Of a stretch of DNA of 64,000 bases, positions 36,072 through 44,531 are shown one piece after another. The notes under the pieces were generated by a model. It was not told the origin of the DNA. It made no database searches and saw nothing but the letters and a program-made list of their open reading frames with translations. How positions within the stretch are numbered: position 1 is the first letter of the stretch; each line of letters begins with the position of its first letter. The position numbers were made by a program, and so were the translations under genes. Origin of the DNA: a virus; IMG/VR virus record IMGVR_UViG_3300008516_000204, positions 42,112 to 106,111 of that record; one strand, given 5' to 3'.

Positions 36072-38374
36072 AACTCACAATAGTTACACCAACCCACAAT
36101 ACCAAATATATCAAAGAGGCATATGATAGTCTACTTGCTCAAACTGACAAAGATTGGCAATGGCTTATTGTGCTAAATGGCGATGCCAAATTTTTTGATA
36201 TCAAGGATAAAAGGGTAAAACAAATTCCCTATCCAAATGCTCCAGTTAGCGTCGGAGCTGTAAAGAATTTCGCCTTCAGCCAAGTAAAGGAGGGTATTTG
36301 CGTTGAACTCGACCACGATGATTTACTCACACCGATCGCAGTCTAGCACATCAAAGAAGCATTTAGAAACACAGAGATAGGATTTGCTTACAGCGACTTT
36401 GCGGAATTTTTAGATGTGTCTTGGAAGCCTTATACATATGGTTCTCAATATGGGTGGAAAGCCGAGGAAAGACACTGGTATGGGCATAAATTTATATCTA
36501 TGAGAGCATTTGAGCCATCTCCCCATTCTATTGGCAATATACATTTCGGACCAAATCACGTGAGGGCTTGGACAGTCGAGGCATACAAAAAAGCAGGGAA
36601 ACACAATCCTGATTATCGAGTCTTGGATGACCAAGATTTAGTTTCAAGGACTTATCTAACGACAAAAATGAAACACATACCAGAGTGCCTATATTTATAT
36701 CGCAATTATCCAGAACAATCATTTAGGAGATTTAATCAAGAAATTCAAAGTGGAACTCTTAAATTATATGACAAATACATATTCGACATGGCAAAGAGAT
36801 GGTGTCAATTAAATAATTATCCAATGGTTGATTTAGGTGCAAAGCATGGCAAGCCATTGGGATTTTTCGGGGTTGACTTATATGGAACTGATATTACTGT
36901 GGATTTGAACCAGGAATGGCCATTCAAGGACAGTTCGGTGGGGTTAATACGAGCCAACGACATAATTGAACACCTAAAAGACCCAGTGAACACTATGAAT
37001 GAGGCATACAGGATTTTGGTGGATGGTGGGTGGTTTTTAATCGAAGTTCCCTCGACAGATGGGCGTGGAACATACCAAGACCCTTCCCATCGTTGTTATT
37101 CTCAAGATACTGAAATACTAACTACAAGTGGATTCAAACTCCTTTCGGAAGTTAAAAAGGGTGAAACTGTTTATACATTTAATAAAACAAATAATAAAGC
37201 TGAAATTCAACCTGTTATTAAAACTCATAAATATAAATATAACAGTCCGATGATTCATTTTAAACAACGAAGCATAGACTGTTTAGTAACACCTAATCAC
37301 AATATGTTTATAGGATCGTCAGATGATATTACTCCTTTCAGATTTAAAAAAGCCGAAAAACTGCTAACTATGAAATCATGTAAAAGAATTCCAAGTAATG
37401 TTATTTTTGATGGGGATTATCCTGAGTATTTCGAAATTCCAAATTCCCAAAATAAAATATCAACTTATCCAGAAAAAATGAGATTTATTAATGATAGTGT
37501 AAGATTACCTATTAAACCATTTATGGATTTTATGGGATGGTATGTATCAGAGGGCTGGACACATATTGTTACTACTACAGATTCAAGATATAATTGTTAC
37601 AATATCGGAATTAGCCAAAGTCAAAATGCTAATCCCATAAAATATCAGCAAATAGGACAATGTATTAAAGATTTAGGATATAAGCCACATAAAACCAGTA
37701 ATGGCTGGGGATTTTGTAGCAAATCTCTTGCTTTATGGTTATCTAAACTTGGAAAATCTCACGATAAATATATTCCTATTGCACTTAAACAAATGCACCC
37801 AGAACTGCTTCAAATATTATTAGAATCCGCTTTATTAGGAGATGGCCATAAAAATGGTAAAACAGGTTACACTTATGGCACCATTTCAGAGCAACTATCC
37901 AAAGATATTCAAGAAATTGCTATAAAATGTGGTTATAAAACAACAGTTAGCAAAGATGCGACTAGAGTAGGAAAACCAGTTTCTATAAATCCAGATTATA
38001 GAGCAAAGTATCCTATATATCTTGTATATCTTTCTTCACCAAAACAGCGATATTTAACACCAGATAATATTAAGCAAATTGATTATAGAGGTATGGTATA
38101 TTGCGTAACTGTCCCAAAAAATAATGTTATATTAACTCGTAGAAATGGTAGAGTAATTTGGGCTGGAAACAGTTTCTGGAATAGCAATTCATTCTGGTAT
38201 TATACAGACAGAAAATATGCTAAGTATGTTCCAGCAATTAAATGCAGATTTCAAGTGCAAAGAATATTAAATTACAATCCAACCGAGTTTCACAAGCAGA
38301 ATTACATCTGCTATACGAGAGCACATTTAACTGCGATAAAGAATAAGCGATACCCAGGGACGATAAAAATATAA
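36068..38374 (+). CDS. GT2 glycosyltransferase-SAM methyltransferase fusion with intein and one in-frame TAG
   Basis: The N-terminal segment TIVTPTHNTKYIKEAYDSL with the DxD-like DHDDLLTP is a GT2 glycosyltransferase. A TAG at 36344-36346 (codon 93) interrupts it, but homology continues at HIKEAFRNTEIGFAYSDF and on to NHVRAWTVEAYKKAG and LDDQDLVSRTY; the longest frame restarting at GTG 36416 lacks the first 116 codons. The methyltransferase domain (DITVDLNQEWPFKDSS, RANDIIEHLKDP, WFLIEVPSTD) is split by an intein after DPSHR, and the extein resumes at SFWNSNSFWYY. The TAG may be a nonsense mutation, sequencing error or suppressed amber. Glycan modification is the likely purpose. Confidence 0.8.
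37094..38170 (+). mobile_element. Intein in the methyltransferase domain, LAGLIDADG type, 359 aa
   Basis: Block A begins at C (CYSQDTEILTTSGFKLL, matching the Hint N-terminus with the CxxxxTEILT pattern), and block B is IDCLVTPNHNMF. The C-terminal end is VIWAGN with asparagine, followed by extein Ser. Two endonuclease motifs appear: FMDFMGWYVSEG and LLESALLGDG. The insertion is in frame and both junctions (R/C and N/S) fit standard splicing. The intein interrupts a conserved DPSHR...SFWN motif of the host protein, so splicing is needed for activity. Confidence 0.88.
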
Positions 38375-38607
38375 TGAAGAAAGCCGATATAGACAAAATA
38401 TGTAATACCAGAGGTTTTAAAGACTGTCTTAAATGTTCTGAATACGATACTTGTGATAATTGTGGCCGTAGAGTTTGTAAATATGTATCAATAATTATAG
38501 CTGATAATTATAATGAGAGAAATGATGAAGAATTATGGTGTAGCTACTGTTGTAAAGAATATGGTTTTTCAAAGCGAGAAATAGAAACTGGAAGAGTATA
38601 TTTATAA
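38374..38607 (+). CDS. Small cysteine-rich protein, 77 aa
   Basis: Overlaps the preceding TAA by one base. CLKCSEYDTCDNCGRRVC and CSYCCKEYG are rich in CxxC pairs, consistent with two zinc sites. Lies between the fusion gene and another zinc protein. Role unknown. Confidence 0.55.
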   Translation: MKKADIDKICNTRGFKDCLKCSEYDTCDNCGRRVCKYVSIIIADNYNERNDEELWCSYCCKEYGFSKREIETGRVYL

Positions 38608-38638
38608 ATAGACTATTAGAAAAATTTAGGGTAGAAAA

Positions 38639-38839
38639 ATGAATGAATATTGGATAGTACATACAAATTGTGATTGTTGTAGTTCTAGAACACTTAAAGC
38701 AGCAACGAAATGGAAATTTGGTCCAAGGTGTCCTAGTTGTAAAAAAATATTAGGCATAATGCAATATTCAATTCAAAAAATTATAAAAGCACAAAACTTA
38801 GATCATGCTTTTGAAATATGGAGAAATAGTGAAAAATGA
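38639..38839 (+). CDS. Small zinc-ribbon protein, 66 aa
   Basis: NCDCCSSRTLKA and PRCPSCKKILGIM resemble a zinc ribbon. Overlaps the terminase ATG by 4 bases, so it is co-translated with packaging. Confidence 0.55.
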   Translation: MNEYWIVHTNCDCCSSRTLKAATKWKFGPRCPSCKKILGIMQYSIQKIIKAQNLDHAFEIWRNSEK

Positions 38840-41313
38840 AATTAACTAATAAAGAACGAAAACTGTGGTTCCAGAAAATTTTGAGTCGGCGAGATAACTG
38901 CAAAAATCTGAGGGCTTTTGTCTATAATATCTTTGGGGTAAAATTATATTCTAACCAAGTAAAATCGTTGAGAGATTTTTTAGACCCATCTATTAAGAAA
39001 GTTTTATTTTCATGTGCTCGCCAGGGTGGAAAAACAATGGATATTGCGATTGCTTGTGCAATCATTCCAATATTTTATGATAACATTCATATGTATATTT
39101 TTGCCCCAAAACAGGAGCAGGCACAAATCAGCTTTGAACGGTTTTCCAGCCTTGTCCATACCAATCCCTATAATATCTATGCTGGCTCATTAGCTGTAGA
39201 TAAGTCAGATAGAATTAAATTCTCAAATGGGACAGAGATTAGGGCTGTAACCGCCTCACGAAATGCGGAAATCGAGGGATTAACTTGCCATATCATAGTG
39301 CTTGATGAAGCCCAAGCAATATCACCATTTAAGGTGCGAGAATGTGTTTCTGGTAATATGAGGATTCCTTTACCAACTGGTGATTATGCAACTATGCCTG
39401 AAATTATTAAGAAACAACTTAAAGTTATTACTCCTGATGGTCCAGAAAGGCCAATTAGATATTTCAATGCTGGTATAGATATTCTACATGCTATTTATTT
39501 AGATAATGGGAAAATTTTAAAAGTAAATAAAAATCATAAGCATCTTGTTTACAGCAAAAATTGGAGAGATATAAAATCAGGGGCGGTAAAGAAATTGAGA
39601 ACAGATGAGTTAAAAGTTGGTCATCGTTTAGCTGTAGCAGATAAATTACCTTATTTTGGTAACGAGGGTACCTATGACGATGGTCTTATAGTAGGTAGTT
39701 TTTTAGGCGATGGATCTATTTGTAATGATAAACCAGAATTTTGTGGGTGTCCTAAATTTGTATCTATAATATCATCTGTTATATGGAAAAAGTATAATTT
39801 GAAATTTAAACTTAAGCCAATAAAATCTAAAATTTTGGAAGGCGTATTTACAAATAATAAAGGGGGGAAATGGAATAGTAATCCTTTAACAAAATATTTT
39901 CGTGATATGGGAATGTGGGGAATGAAAGGCGAATTTAAACAGATTCCTAATAAGCAATGGTCTAAGAAATTTCTTCGGGGTCTAATAGTTGGTCTTATTG
40001 AGACTGATGGTTGTATTAGTCATGTTAAAGAAAAAAAGGGAATTATATCATTTGGTAATATATCCAAAGAATTAGTAATCCAATTGCAAGATTATTTAGT
40101 TAAATTTGGAATACACGGCACCATTTTTCACAAAAAGAATAATAAAGGATTTGGTAAAAATCCTAAACCTTTTTATATTCTATCCATTAAGGGTATTGAA
40201 GATATTCGCAGATTCCATAAAAACTTCCAATTGATTACCAAGCAAAAAGTTTTAAACGAAATTGTTGATAATATGAAAAATAAGTCTCCAAGAATTTCCA
40301 GTAGGCACTATCCTAAAGGAATACGATTTATGCAGATTAAAAAAATTGAACAATCGGAGACAGAAAATGTTTATTGTGTTGAGGTCAAAAAGCATTTATG
40401 GATAGTTGATGGAATTATTACAGGAAATAGCATTTACCCAATGGGTGGAGCGGTTCCTGGCGGGGCTAAAATTATTCAGTGCGGTGTCCCAGGTGTTCGG
40501 GGGACACATTTTCACAAGGCGTTCAAAAATAAGTACGACCAAAAGATTAATCCTTTAGGTTATGTACAACATATCTATCCTTGGGATAAATGCCCTATTT
40601 TAGACAGAGACTATGTATTGGCAAGAAAGGCAGAAGACCCAATCAGTTTCGCAACCCAGTATGAACTAAGCTGGGAAAAGTCCAATATCGGAATGTTCTT
40701 ATCCGAGGAAGATTGGGCACGCTGTATCGTTCATTATGAGCTCAGGGATAAGAAAGGCAAGCCCCTGCGTGGCGAGTTTATGGGCATAGACTTTGCAAAA
40801 TTAAGGGATTCCACTGTCATTACAGAACTGAGGCAAGATCCAGACCATCTTGAGCAGTTTTATGTAGTAGGCTGGTGGGAACTCTCTGGGGTGGACTACG
40901 CCTCACAGATAGGTTTTATTAAGAACTTATGGCACAATGAGTTAAAGCAGATATATGCTGATAAATCATCTGTAGGAGAAGGGCCTTTGGATGTATTAAG
41001 GCAGACAGGCATGCCCATTGAGGGCTTTAATTTCGATATTCAGCATAAGGATAAATTATACAAGAACTTGGCAAACTTCATCCAAAAAGGGCAGATACAC
41101 TGGCCAGCCTCGACTCCAAGAGGCTTTGAAAAGGAATATGCACATTTTAAGCAACAGATGATGGAATTGGAAAAGGAGTTCAAGCTATCGGGACTTATCT
41201 CTGTCCACCACAATTTGGATGATTCTCTGGGGAGAGATGATTTTCCCGATTCGATAGCTCTGGCTGTATGGGCAGCTACTCACTTTATTGAGCCTTCGGC
41301 ATATACTGCATGA
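38836..41313 (+). CDS. terL: Terminase large subunit, interrupted by an intein
   Basis: 825 aa with a 362-aa intein, leaving a 463-aa spliced terminase. ATPase: Walker A CARQGGKT at 60-67 and Walker B HIIVLDEAQ with D157/E158. Intein insertion is after E169, ten residues past Walker B. The nuclease domain begins at GIDFAKLRDSTVI with further acidic residues in IYADKSSVGEGP and DDFPDSIALAVW. It is the motor that cuts and translocates phage DNA into the prohead. It is far from the virion module on the opposite strand. Confidence 0.92.
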   Translation: MKLTNKERKLWFQKILSRRDNCKNLRAFVYNIFGVKLYSNQVKSLRDFLDPSIKKVLFSCARQGGKTMDIAIACAIIPIFYDNIHMYIFAPKQEQAQISFERFSSLVHTNPYNIYAGSLAVDKSDRIKFSNGTEIRAVTASRNAEIEGLTCHIIVLDEAQAISPFKVRECVSGNMRIPLPTGDYATMPEIIKKQLKVITPDGPERPIRYFNAGIDILHAIYLDNGKILKVNKNHKHLVYSKNWRDIKSGAVKKLRTDELKVGHRLAVADKLPYFGNEGTYDDGLIVGSFLGDGSICNDKPEFCGCPKFVSIISSVIWKKYNLKFKLKPIKSKILEGVFTNNKGGKWNSNPLTKYFRDMGMWGMKGEFKQIPNKQWSKKFLRGLIVGLIETDGCISHVKEKKGIISFGNISKELVIQLQDYLVKFGIHGTIFHKKNNKGFGKNPKPFYILSIKGIEDIRRFHKNFQLITKQKVLNEIVDNMKNKSPRISSRHYPKGIRFMQIKKIEQSETENVYCVEVKKHLWIVDGIITGNSIYPMGGAVPGGAKIIQCGVPGVRGTHFHKAFKNKYDQKINPLGYVQHIYPWDKCPILDRDYVLARKAEDPISFATQYELSWEKSNIGMFLSEEDWARCIVHYELRDKKGKPLRGEFMGIDFAKLRDSTVITELRQDPDHLEQFYVVGWWELSGVDYASQIGFIKNLWHNELKQIYADKSSVGEGPLDVLRQTGMPIEGFNFDIQHKDKLYKNLANFIQKGQIHWPASTPRGFEKEYAHFKQQMMELEKEFKLSGLISVHHNLDDSLGRDDFPDSIALAVWAATHFIEPSAYTA
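39343..40428 (+). mobile_element. Intein in terminase large subunit, LAGLIDADG type, 362 aa
   Basis: Begins with Cys170 (CVSGNMRIPLPTGDYATM) and ends with VDGIITGN531, followed by extein Ser532 (SIYPMGGAV). Block B-like segment is KVNKNHKHLVY. Two LAGLIDADG motifs are present, GLIVGSFLGDGSI and GLIVGLIETDGCI, so the homing nuclease is probably intact. The C-terminal block reads VYCVEVKKHLWIV. The insertion is in frame, at the conserved ATPase core where loss would be lethal without splicing. Confidence 0.9.
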
Positions 41314-41324
41314 AAGGAGTTTCA

Positions 41325-41492
41325 ATGAAACTTAAGAAAATTACACTTATCTCCAAAGAATCCGATATACTCTACAAAGTTGCCTGCTATTCTTATAATT
41401 TACTTAATATAAGAGTTAAGCGAATCGATATTATAAACAGCAATAAAGCAATAATCCATTATAAAAAATTGAGAACCCATATGAAGAGGTAG
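41325..41492 (+). CDS. Hypothetical protein, 55 aa
   Basis: AAAGGAG lies 6 bases before ATG 41325, preferred to ATG 41310, which overlaps the terminase stop. KLKKITLISKESDILYKVACY is a small beta/alpha segment. Unknown. Confidence 0.5.
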   Translation: MKLKKITLISKESDILYKVACYSYNLLNIRVKRIDIINSNKAIIHYKKLRTHMKR

Positions 41493-41502
41493 GAGGCAAA
41501 CT

Positions 41503-41727
41503 ATGAGCATAAAATTTAACCAGCTTCAAATTGCTATGGATACATCTAAAATAGAAAAAGCCCACAAACTAATCGACAGCCTCTATGCCAAAATAAAAAA
41601 ATACAATGAGGAAGTAAAGAGGGCAAATAGACTGTTACGAGAGTTTGACGAACTCAAAAAGAAAACCAATATCAGATTCGATAAGGGAGAAGTCAAGGGC
41701 TTGCCTAAAAAGGAAAACTTAAAATGA
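41503..41727 (+). CDS. Coiled-coil hypothetical protein, 74 aa
   Basis: GTAGGAGG precedes the ATG. Mostly helical with charged heptads (KAHKLIDSLYAKIKKYNEEV, RLLREFDELKKKT). Coupled to the next ORF by ATGA. Confidence 0.5.
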   Translation: MSIKFNQLQIAMDTSKIEKAHKLIDSLYAKIKKYNEEVKRANRLLREFDELKKKTNIRFDKGEVKGLPKKENLK

Positions 41728-41906
41728 TACACTTTTGCCCAACCCACCAAAAATATGTTGAAACCTACGAAATGTGGGATACTTATGCCAAAACCGATGG
41801 CATGACTATGTTAATAGTTGAACACCATTGTCCTTATTGCTTTAACCTAATTTGCACAGAGGAGAGACCATATCAAAATGGCACAGATAACCCCAGAAGA
41901 AGCTAA
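41724..41906 (+). CDS. Small cysteine/histidine protein, 60 aa
   Basis: Has HFCPTHQKY and EHHCPYCFNLIC, which look like zinc-binding groups. Overlaps the next ORF by 29 bases. Short, but the pattern suggests a real gene. Confidence 0.5.
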   Translation: MIHFCPTHQKYVETYEMWDTYAKTDGMTMLIVEHHCPYCFNLICTEERPYQNGTDNPRRS

Positions 41907-42237
41907 AATATTGGCAAAATTTCTTAAGGAACTCAAAGATTATAAAGAGGCTAAAACCAAAAAGAAATTTATCCCTAGACAAATTTCAGTTATCTATCAA
42001 CATCCCGACAAGCCCAAAGAGTTTCGCTGGTTTTCCTGCCATAGATGGTTTGACAAGGTTTTCAAAAACGAGGGAGCATCTAAAAATATCCTATTAATTG
42101 CCTTACAAATATCAGCAAACATAATTGTGGGCTTGGAAATTCTGCTTAAAAAGAAACATCTATTGGGCAGAGTCAATGAAAGAAGGCTTGAGAAAGCAAT
42201 CGAATTACTCAAAAAGATTAAATTTGAGTTCAAATAG
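41878..42237 (+). CDS. Hypothetical protein, 119 aa
   Basis: A GAGGAG-type site lies inside the preceding gene. Starts MAQITPEEAKILAKFLKEL; two basic segments and a helix (ILLIALQISANIIVGLEILL) follow, possibly an amphipathic core. Lies upstream of the Cas4-like gene. Unknown. Confidence 0.5.
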   Translation: MAQITPEEAKILAKFLKELKDYKEAKTKKKFIPRQISVIYQHPDKPKEFRWFSCHRWFDKVFKNEGASKNILLIALQISANIIVGLEILLKKKHLLGRVNERRLEKAIELLKKIKFEFK

Positions 42238-42250
42238 AAAGGATAGAACA

Positions 42251-43042
42251 ATGAAACAAAGTCACATAATCGGACTTCTAAAATCCGATGATATCGATAC
42301 ACCACCTCACAGAAAGAAGTGGCTATTTTATCCATCCGAAGCGTCCTGCCTCATCGATGGCGAGATAGTGGGAAACTGTCTCAGGAGGTCTTACTATGCC
42401 TGGAAAAAGGTATCGATTACCAACCAGCCCAGCGTGTTTGCTCGTGTCTCAAGAAAGATGGGCAAATTCATCGAATCCGACACGAAAGATTGCCTACTAC
42501 ATAATAAGGAACTTGTGGATAAGTCAAAGAAGGATAGGCACTTTAGGACAGAAATTATCGAGGGAATTACAGTATCAGGCGAGATTGATGCTATTACTAA
42601 AAGAGGAAGCAAGGAAATAGGATTGGAAATCAAGTCATTTTCGAGCAATCCAAAGTATGTTGCAGATAGACCCAAAGAAACCCACATAATGCAGGCTTTG
42701 CTTTACATCGTTTGCTATAAGCCAAGATTGCCTTATTGGATTATCTTTTACAGGAAATCCCCAGTAACCTATAGATCCAAAATGGATGATTGGCTAAATT
42801 TCGAGGGATTTGAACACAGGATTGACTGGATTAAAATGGACAATAATATATTTCCAATTATCAATGGCAAGCTAGAAAAAAGTATTAGCATAAGGGGAAT
42901 TTTAGAGAGGTGGAAAGTTCTAAAATACTACATAATAAAAAACGAACTCCCCCCATGCGACTATAAATTAAGTAGCAAAGAGTGTGGTTATTGTCCCTAC
43001 AAAAAACATTGCAAAGAAAACAGGTTTGGTAAAGGGAGGTAA
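42251..43042 (+). CDS. Cas4/RecB-like PD-(D/E)XK nuclease with probable Fe-S cluster
   Basis: 263 aa from ATG 42251, with AAAGGAT upstream; longer frames start inside another gene. A first Cys is in GNCLRRSYYAW, and the C-terminus holds CGYCPYKKHC (C-x2-C-x5-C), the four-cysteine arrangement of Cas4 and AddB-type iron-sulphur nucleases. Catalytic residues are in TVSGEIDAITK (Asp) and IGLEIKSFSS (Glu-x-Lys). Such phage nucleases resect or process DNA ends during replication or recombination. No CRISPR array or cas1/cas2 is present nearby, so an adaptation role is not supported. Terminase is upstream. Confidence 0.8.
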   Translation: MKQSHIIGLLKSDDIDTPPHRKKWLFYPSEASCLIDGEIVGNCLRRSYYAWKKVSITNQPSVFARVSRKMGKFIESDTKDCLLHNKELVDKSKKDRHFRTEIIEGITVSGEIDAITKRGSKEIGLEIKSFSSNPKYVADRPKETHIMQALLYIVCYKPRLPYWIIFYRKSPVTYRSKMDDWLNFEGFEHRIDWIKMDNNIFPIINGKLEKSISIRGILERWKVLKYYIIKNELPPCDYKLSSKECGYCPYKKHCKENRFGKGR

Positions 43043-43044
43043 TG

Positions 43045-43338
43045 ATGATTCCTCAAATTTTAATGGAAACAATTACTGGGACGGCTACCAAAATGGCAGA
43101 TTTAAGCGAAAGTGTGTTTAAAACAGGTAATCCAGAAATCTTTCGTTCCCTAATACTTGGCATTAGGGATAAGCAACCCTATCTGGTCGAGTGGTTTGCA
43201 CTTTATTGCCAGTCGTGCTTGGCTCAGGGGATGGGAAAGGTAGAAATAGCTGCTATGACTATGGCTTTCGTGGTAACAATGAAAGCACTATATGACCAAG
43301 ATGAGATTAGTAACTTGGAGGATTTATTTAAAAAGTGA
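43045..43338 (+). CDS. Hypothetical helical protein, 97 aa
   Basis: GGGAGG is spaced 5 bases from ATG 43045; ATG 43042 is too close. Helical, with a hydrophobic stretch (VEIAAMTMAFVVTMKALYDQD). The family is unknown. Overlaps the next ORF by 4 bases (GTGA). Confidence 0.5.
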   Translation: MIPQILMETITGTATKMADLSESVFKTGNPEIFRSLILGIRDKQPYLVEWFALYCQSCLAQGMGKVEIAAMTMAFVVTMKALYDQDEISNLEDLFKK

Positions 43339-43649
43339 AGGACATCCCTAAAAAACTTTCTCGGTATCCGTGTCCTATTTGTGGTAAACTGCTAACTGTG
43401 ACTTATTGGGGAATTGTCAACTTAGCGAATCCAAAATCTGACAATCTATGGAGATTCTGTTGCAAGAGCATTTTGATAACCTCGTTCGGCGAATATCATT
43501 GCTATTTTAATTCTCCGATTGTTCAACTGCCTCGAAATTATAGGGACAAGATAGACTGGGGCAAAATAAAAAGCCTCACAGATAGCATTCATCCTGTTAT
43601 TAAAAATGCTATAGATGAGGCAATTAAGCACAATAAATTTGCTAATTAA
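43335..43649 (+). CDS. Zinc-finger-like hypothetical protein, 104 aa (GTG start)
   Basis: GTG shares bases with the previous TGA. CPICGKLL and later FCCKSILI...YHCYF suggest a zinc ribbon. It is the last + strand gene; its TAA overlaps the 3' end of the convergent - strand gene by 4 bases. Confidence 0.5.
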   Translation: MKDIPKKLSRYPCPICGKLLTVTYWGIVNLANPKSDNLWRFCCKSILITSFGEYHCYFNSPIVQLPRNYRDKIDWGKIKSLTDSIHPVIKNAIDEAIKHNKFAN

Positions 43650-43807
43650 AGCCTGTCTTTGATATACCTGCCTACAAAATATAATCCCGCCGATAAGCAA
43701 AGTCCAGTTACCACCACTGGATTCTGCTTTACAATAGCAATTATAGAAATCAGACCTATAATACAACTTGTTGCCTGACAAATTAAGCCTATCATTCTAT
43801 TGTCCAT
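43646..43807 (-). CDS. Small membrane protein, 53 aa
   Basis: ATG 43807 has a GGAGGG site upstream. Two hydrophobic spans (IGLICQATSCIIGLISIIAIV and VVVTGLCLSAGLYFV) and a basic end (GRYIKDRL), compatible with a small holin-like or anchor protein at the end of the virion operon. It converges with the + strand operon. Confidence 0.55.
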   Translation of the reverse strand: MDNRMIGLICQATSCIIGLISIIAIVKQNPVVVTGLCLSAGLYFVGRYIKDRL

Positions 43808-43820
43808 AACTATCCCTCCT

Positions 43821-44531
43821 TTACAATATTCCTAATTTAACTAAATCTGGCTTCATTAATACTCTTATTTTGACTCTAGGATATTTTATCTTAAATAATT
43901 CAAATTTTTTCTTAGCGTCATCCCGCCAATAACCTTTTATTTCGATATAAGTATTTGTTTTTGGTAAATAAAAATCTGGTATATAACTTGTTTTACCTAA
44001 ATCAAAAGTTTTGGGTTCATAGAACCATCTAATTCTATCACTATCTAAATATTTTGCATAACCTATTTCCCATCCAGAACGCATATTAATTTTTTTATAA
44101 ATTCCCCATTTACCATGAACTACTTTACCATACATTGGGTTGTTTTTACCCTCATAAGAACGCCTAGTTTTTACATTTAATTTAGTGGCACAAAATCGAC
44201 ACCTCCCTTTTCCATACTTCCAAGTTTGGTAGGTTATTTCTTTGTTACATTCTAGTTCTTTGCAATAATACTTTTTTATCCATCTGCCATCAATATAACT
44301 GGCATTATTTTTTCCTTTAGTTGCACAAGATTGACATGTTTTATTTCCATAATAAAAAGTTGTATAAGAAATTTCATTTATTTTACAACTAATACAGTAA
44401 TACTTTCTTCTAGTTATTCCATTTTTCCAATTAGGATTATGCTCTCCCAAATTAGAACAAACTCTACAAAAATTAGCTCTTTTATCTTTTAATTTGCCAC
44501 AGACACATAAATCTTTAGAATGTCTTGGCAT
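43821..44531 (-). CDS. Homing endonuclease, PD-(D/E)XK type with zinc ribbons
   Basis: 236 aa from ATG 44531, overlapping the upstream TAA (TAATG). Zinc ribbons occur at the N-terminus (CVCGKLKDKRANFCRVCSNLG), then CISCKINEI..CQSCATKG and CKELECNKEI..CRFCATK. The nuclease end has NMRSGWEIGYAKYLD, FDLGKTSYIPDFYLP and TYIEIKGYWRDD, the E...PDF...EIKG core shared with the copy at 59860. Selfish gene inserted between structural-end genes. Confidence 0.75.
   Translation of the reverse strand: MPRHSKDLCVCGKLKDKRANFCRVCSNLGEHNPNWKNGITRRKYYCISCKINEISYTTFYYGNKTCQSCATKGKNNASYIDGRWIKKYYCKELECNKEITYQTWKYGKGRCRFCATKLNVKTRRSYEGKNNPMYGKVVHGKWGIYKKINMRSGWEIGYAKYLDSDRIRWFYEPKTFDLGKTSYIPDFYLPKTNTYIEIKGYWRDDAKKKFELFKIKYPRVKIRVLMKPDLVKLGIL

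Noticed and set aside
4741-36346. Whole-genome stop-codon reassignment (TGA=Trp or TAG=Gln)
   Set aside because: TGA, TAG and TAA all end many complete genes with normal downstream overlaps (for example TGA after the dehydrogenase and terminase, TAG after the M17 peptidase).
36416-38374. Treating the GT2-methyltransferase gene as starting at GTG 36416
   Set aside because: No ribosome site precedes it and the upstream frame holds the clear GT2 N-terminus in phase, so it is a fragment of a longer gene.
42251-43042. CRISPR adaptation module because of the Cas4-like gene
   Set aside because: No cas1, cas2, effector genes or repeat array were found; phage Cas4-like nucleases commonly act in DNA processing.
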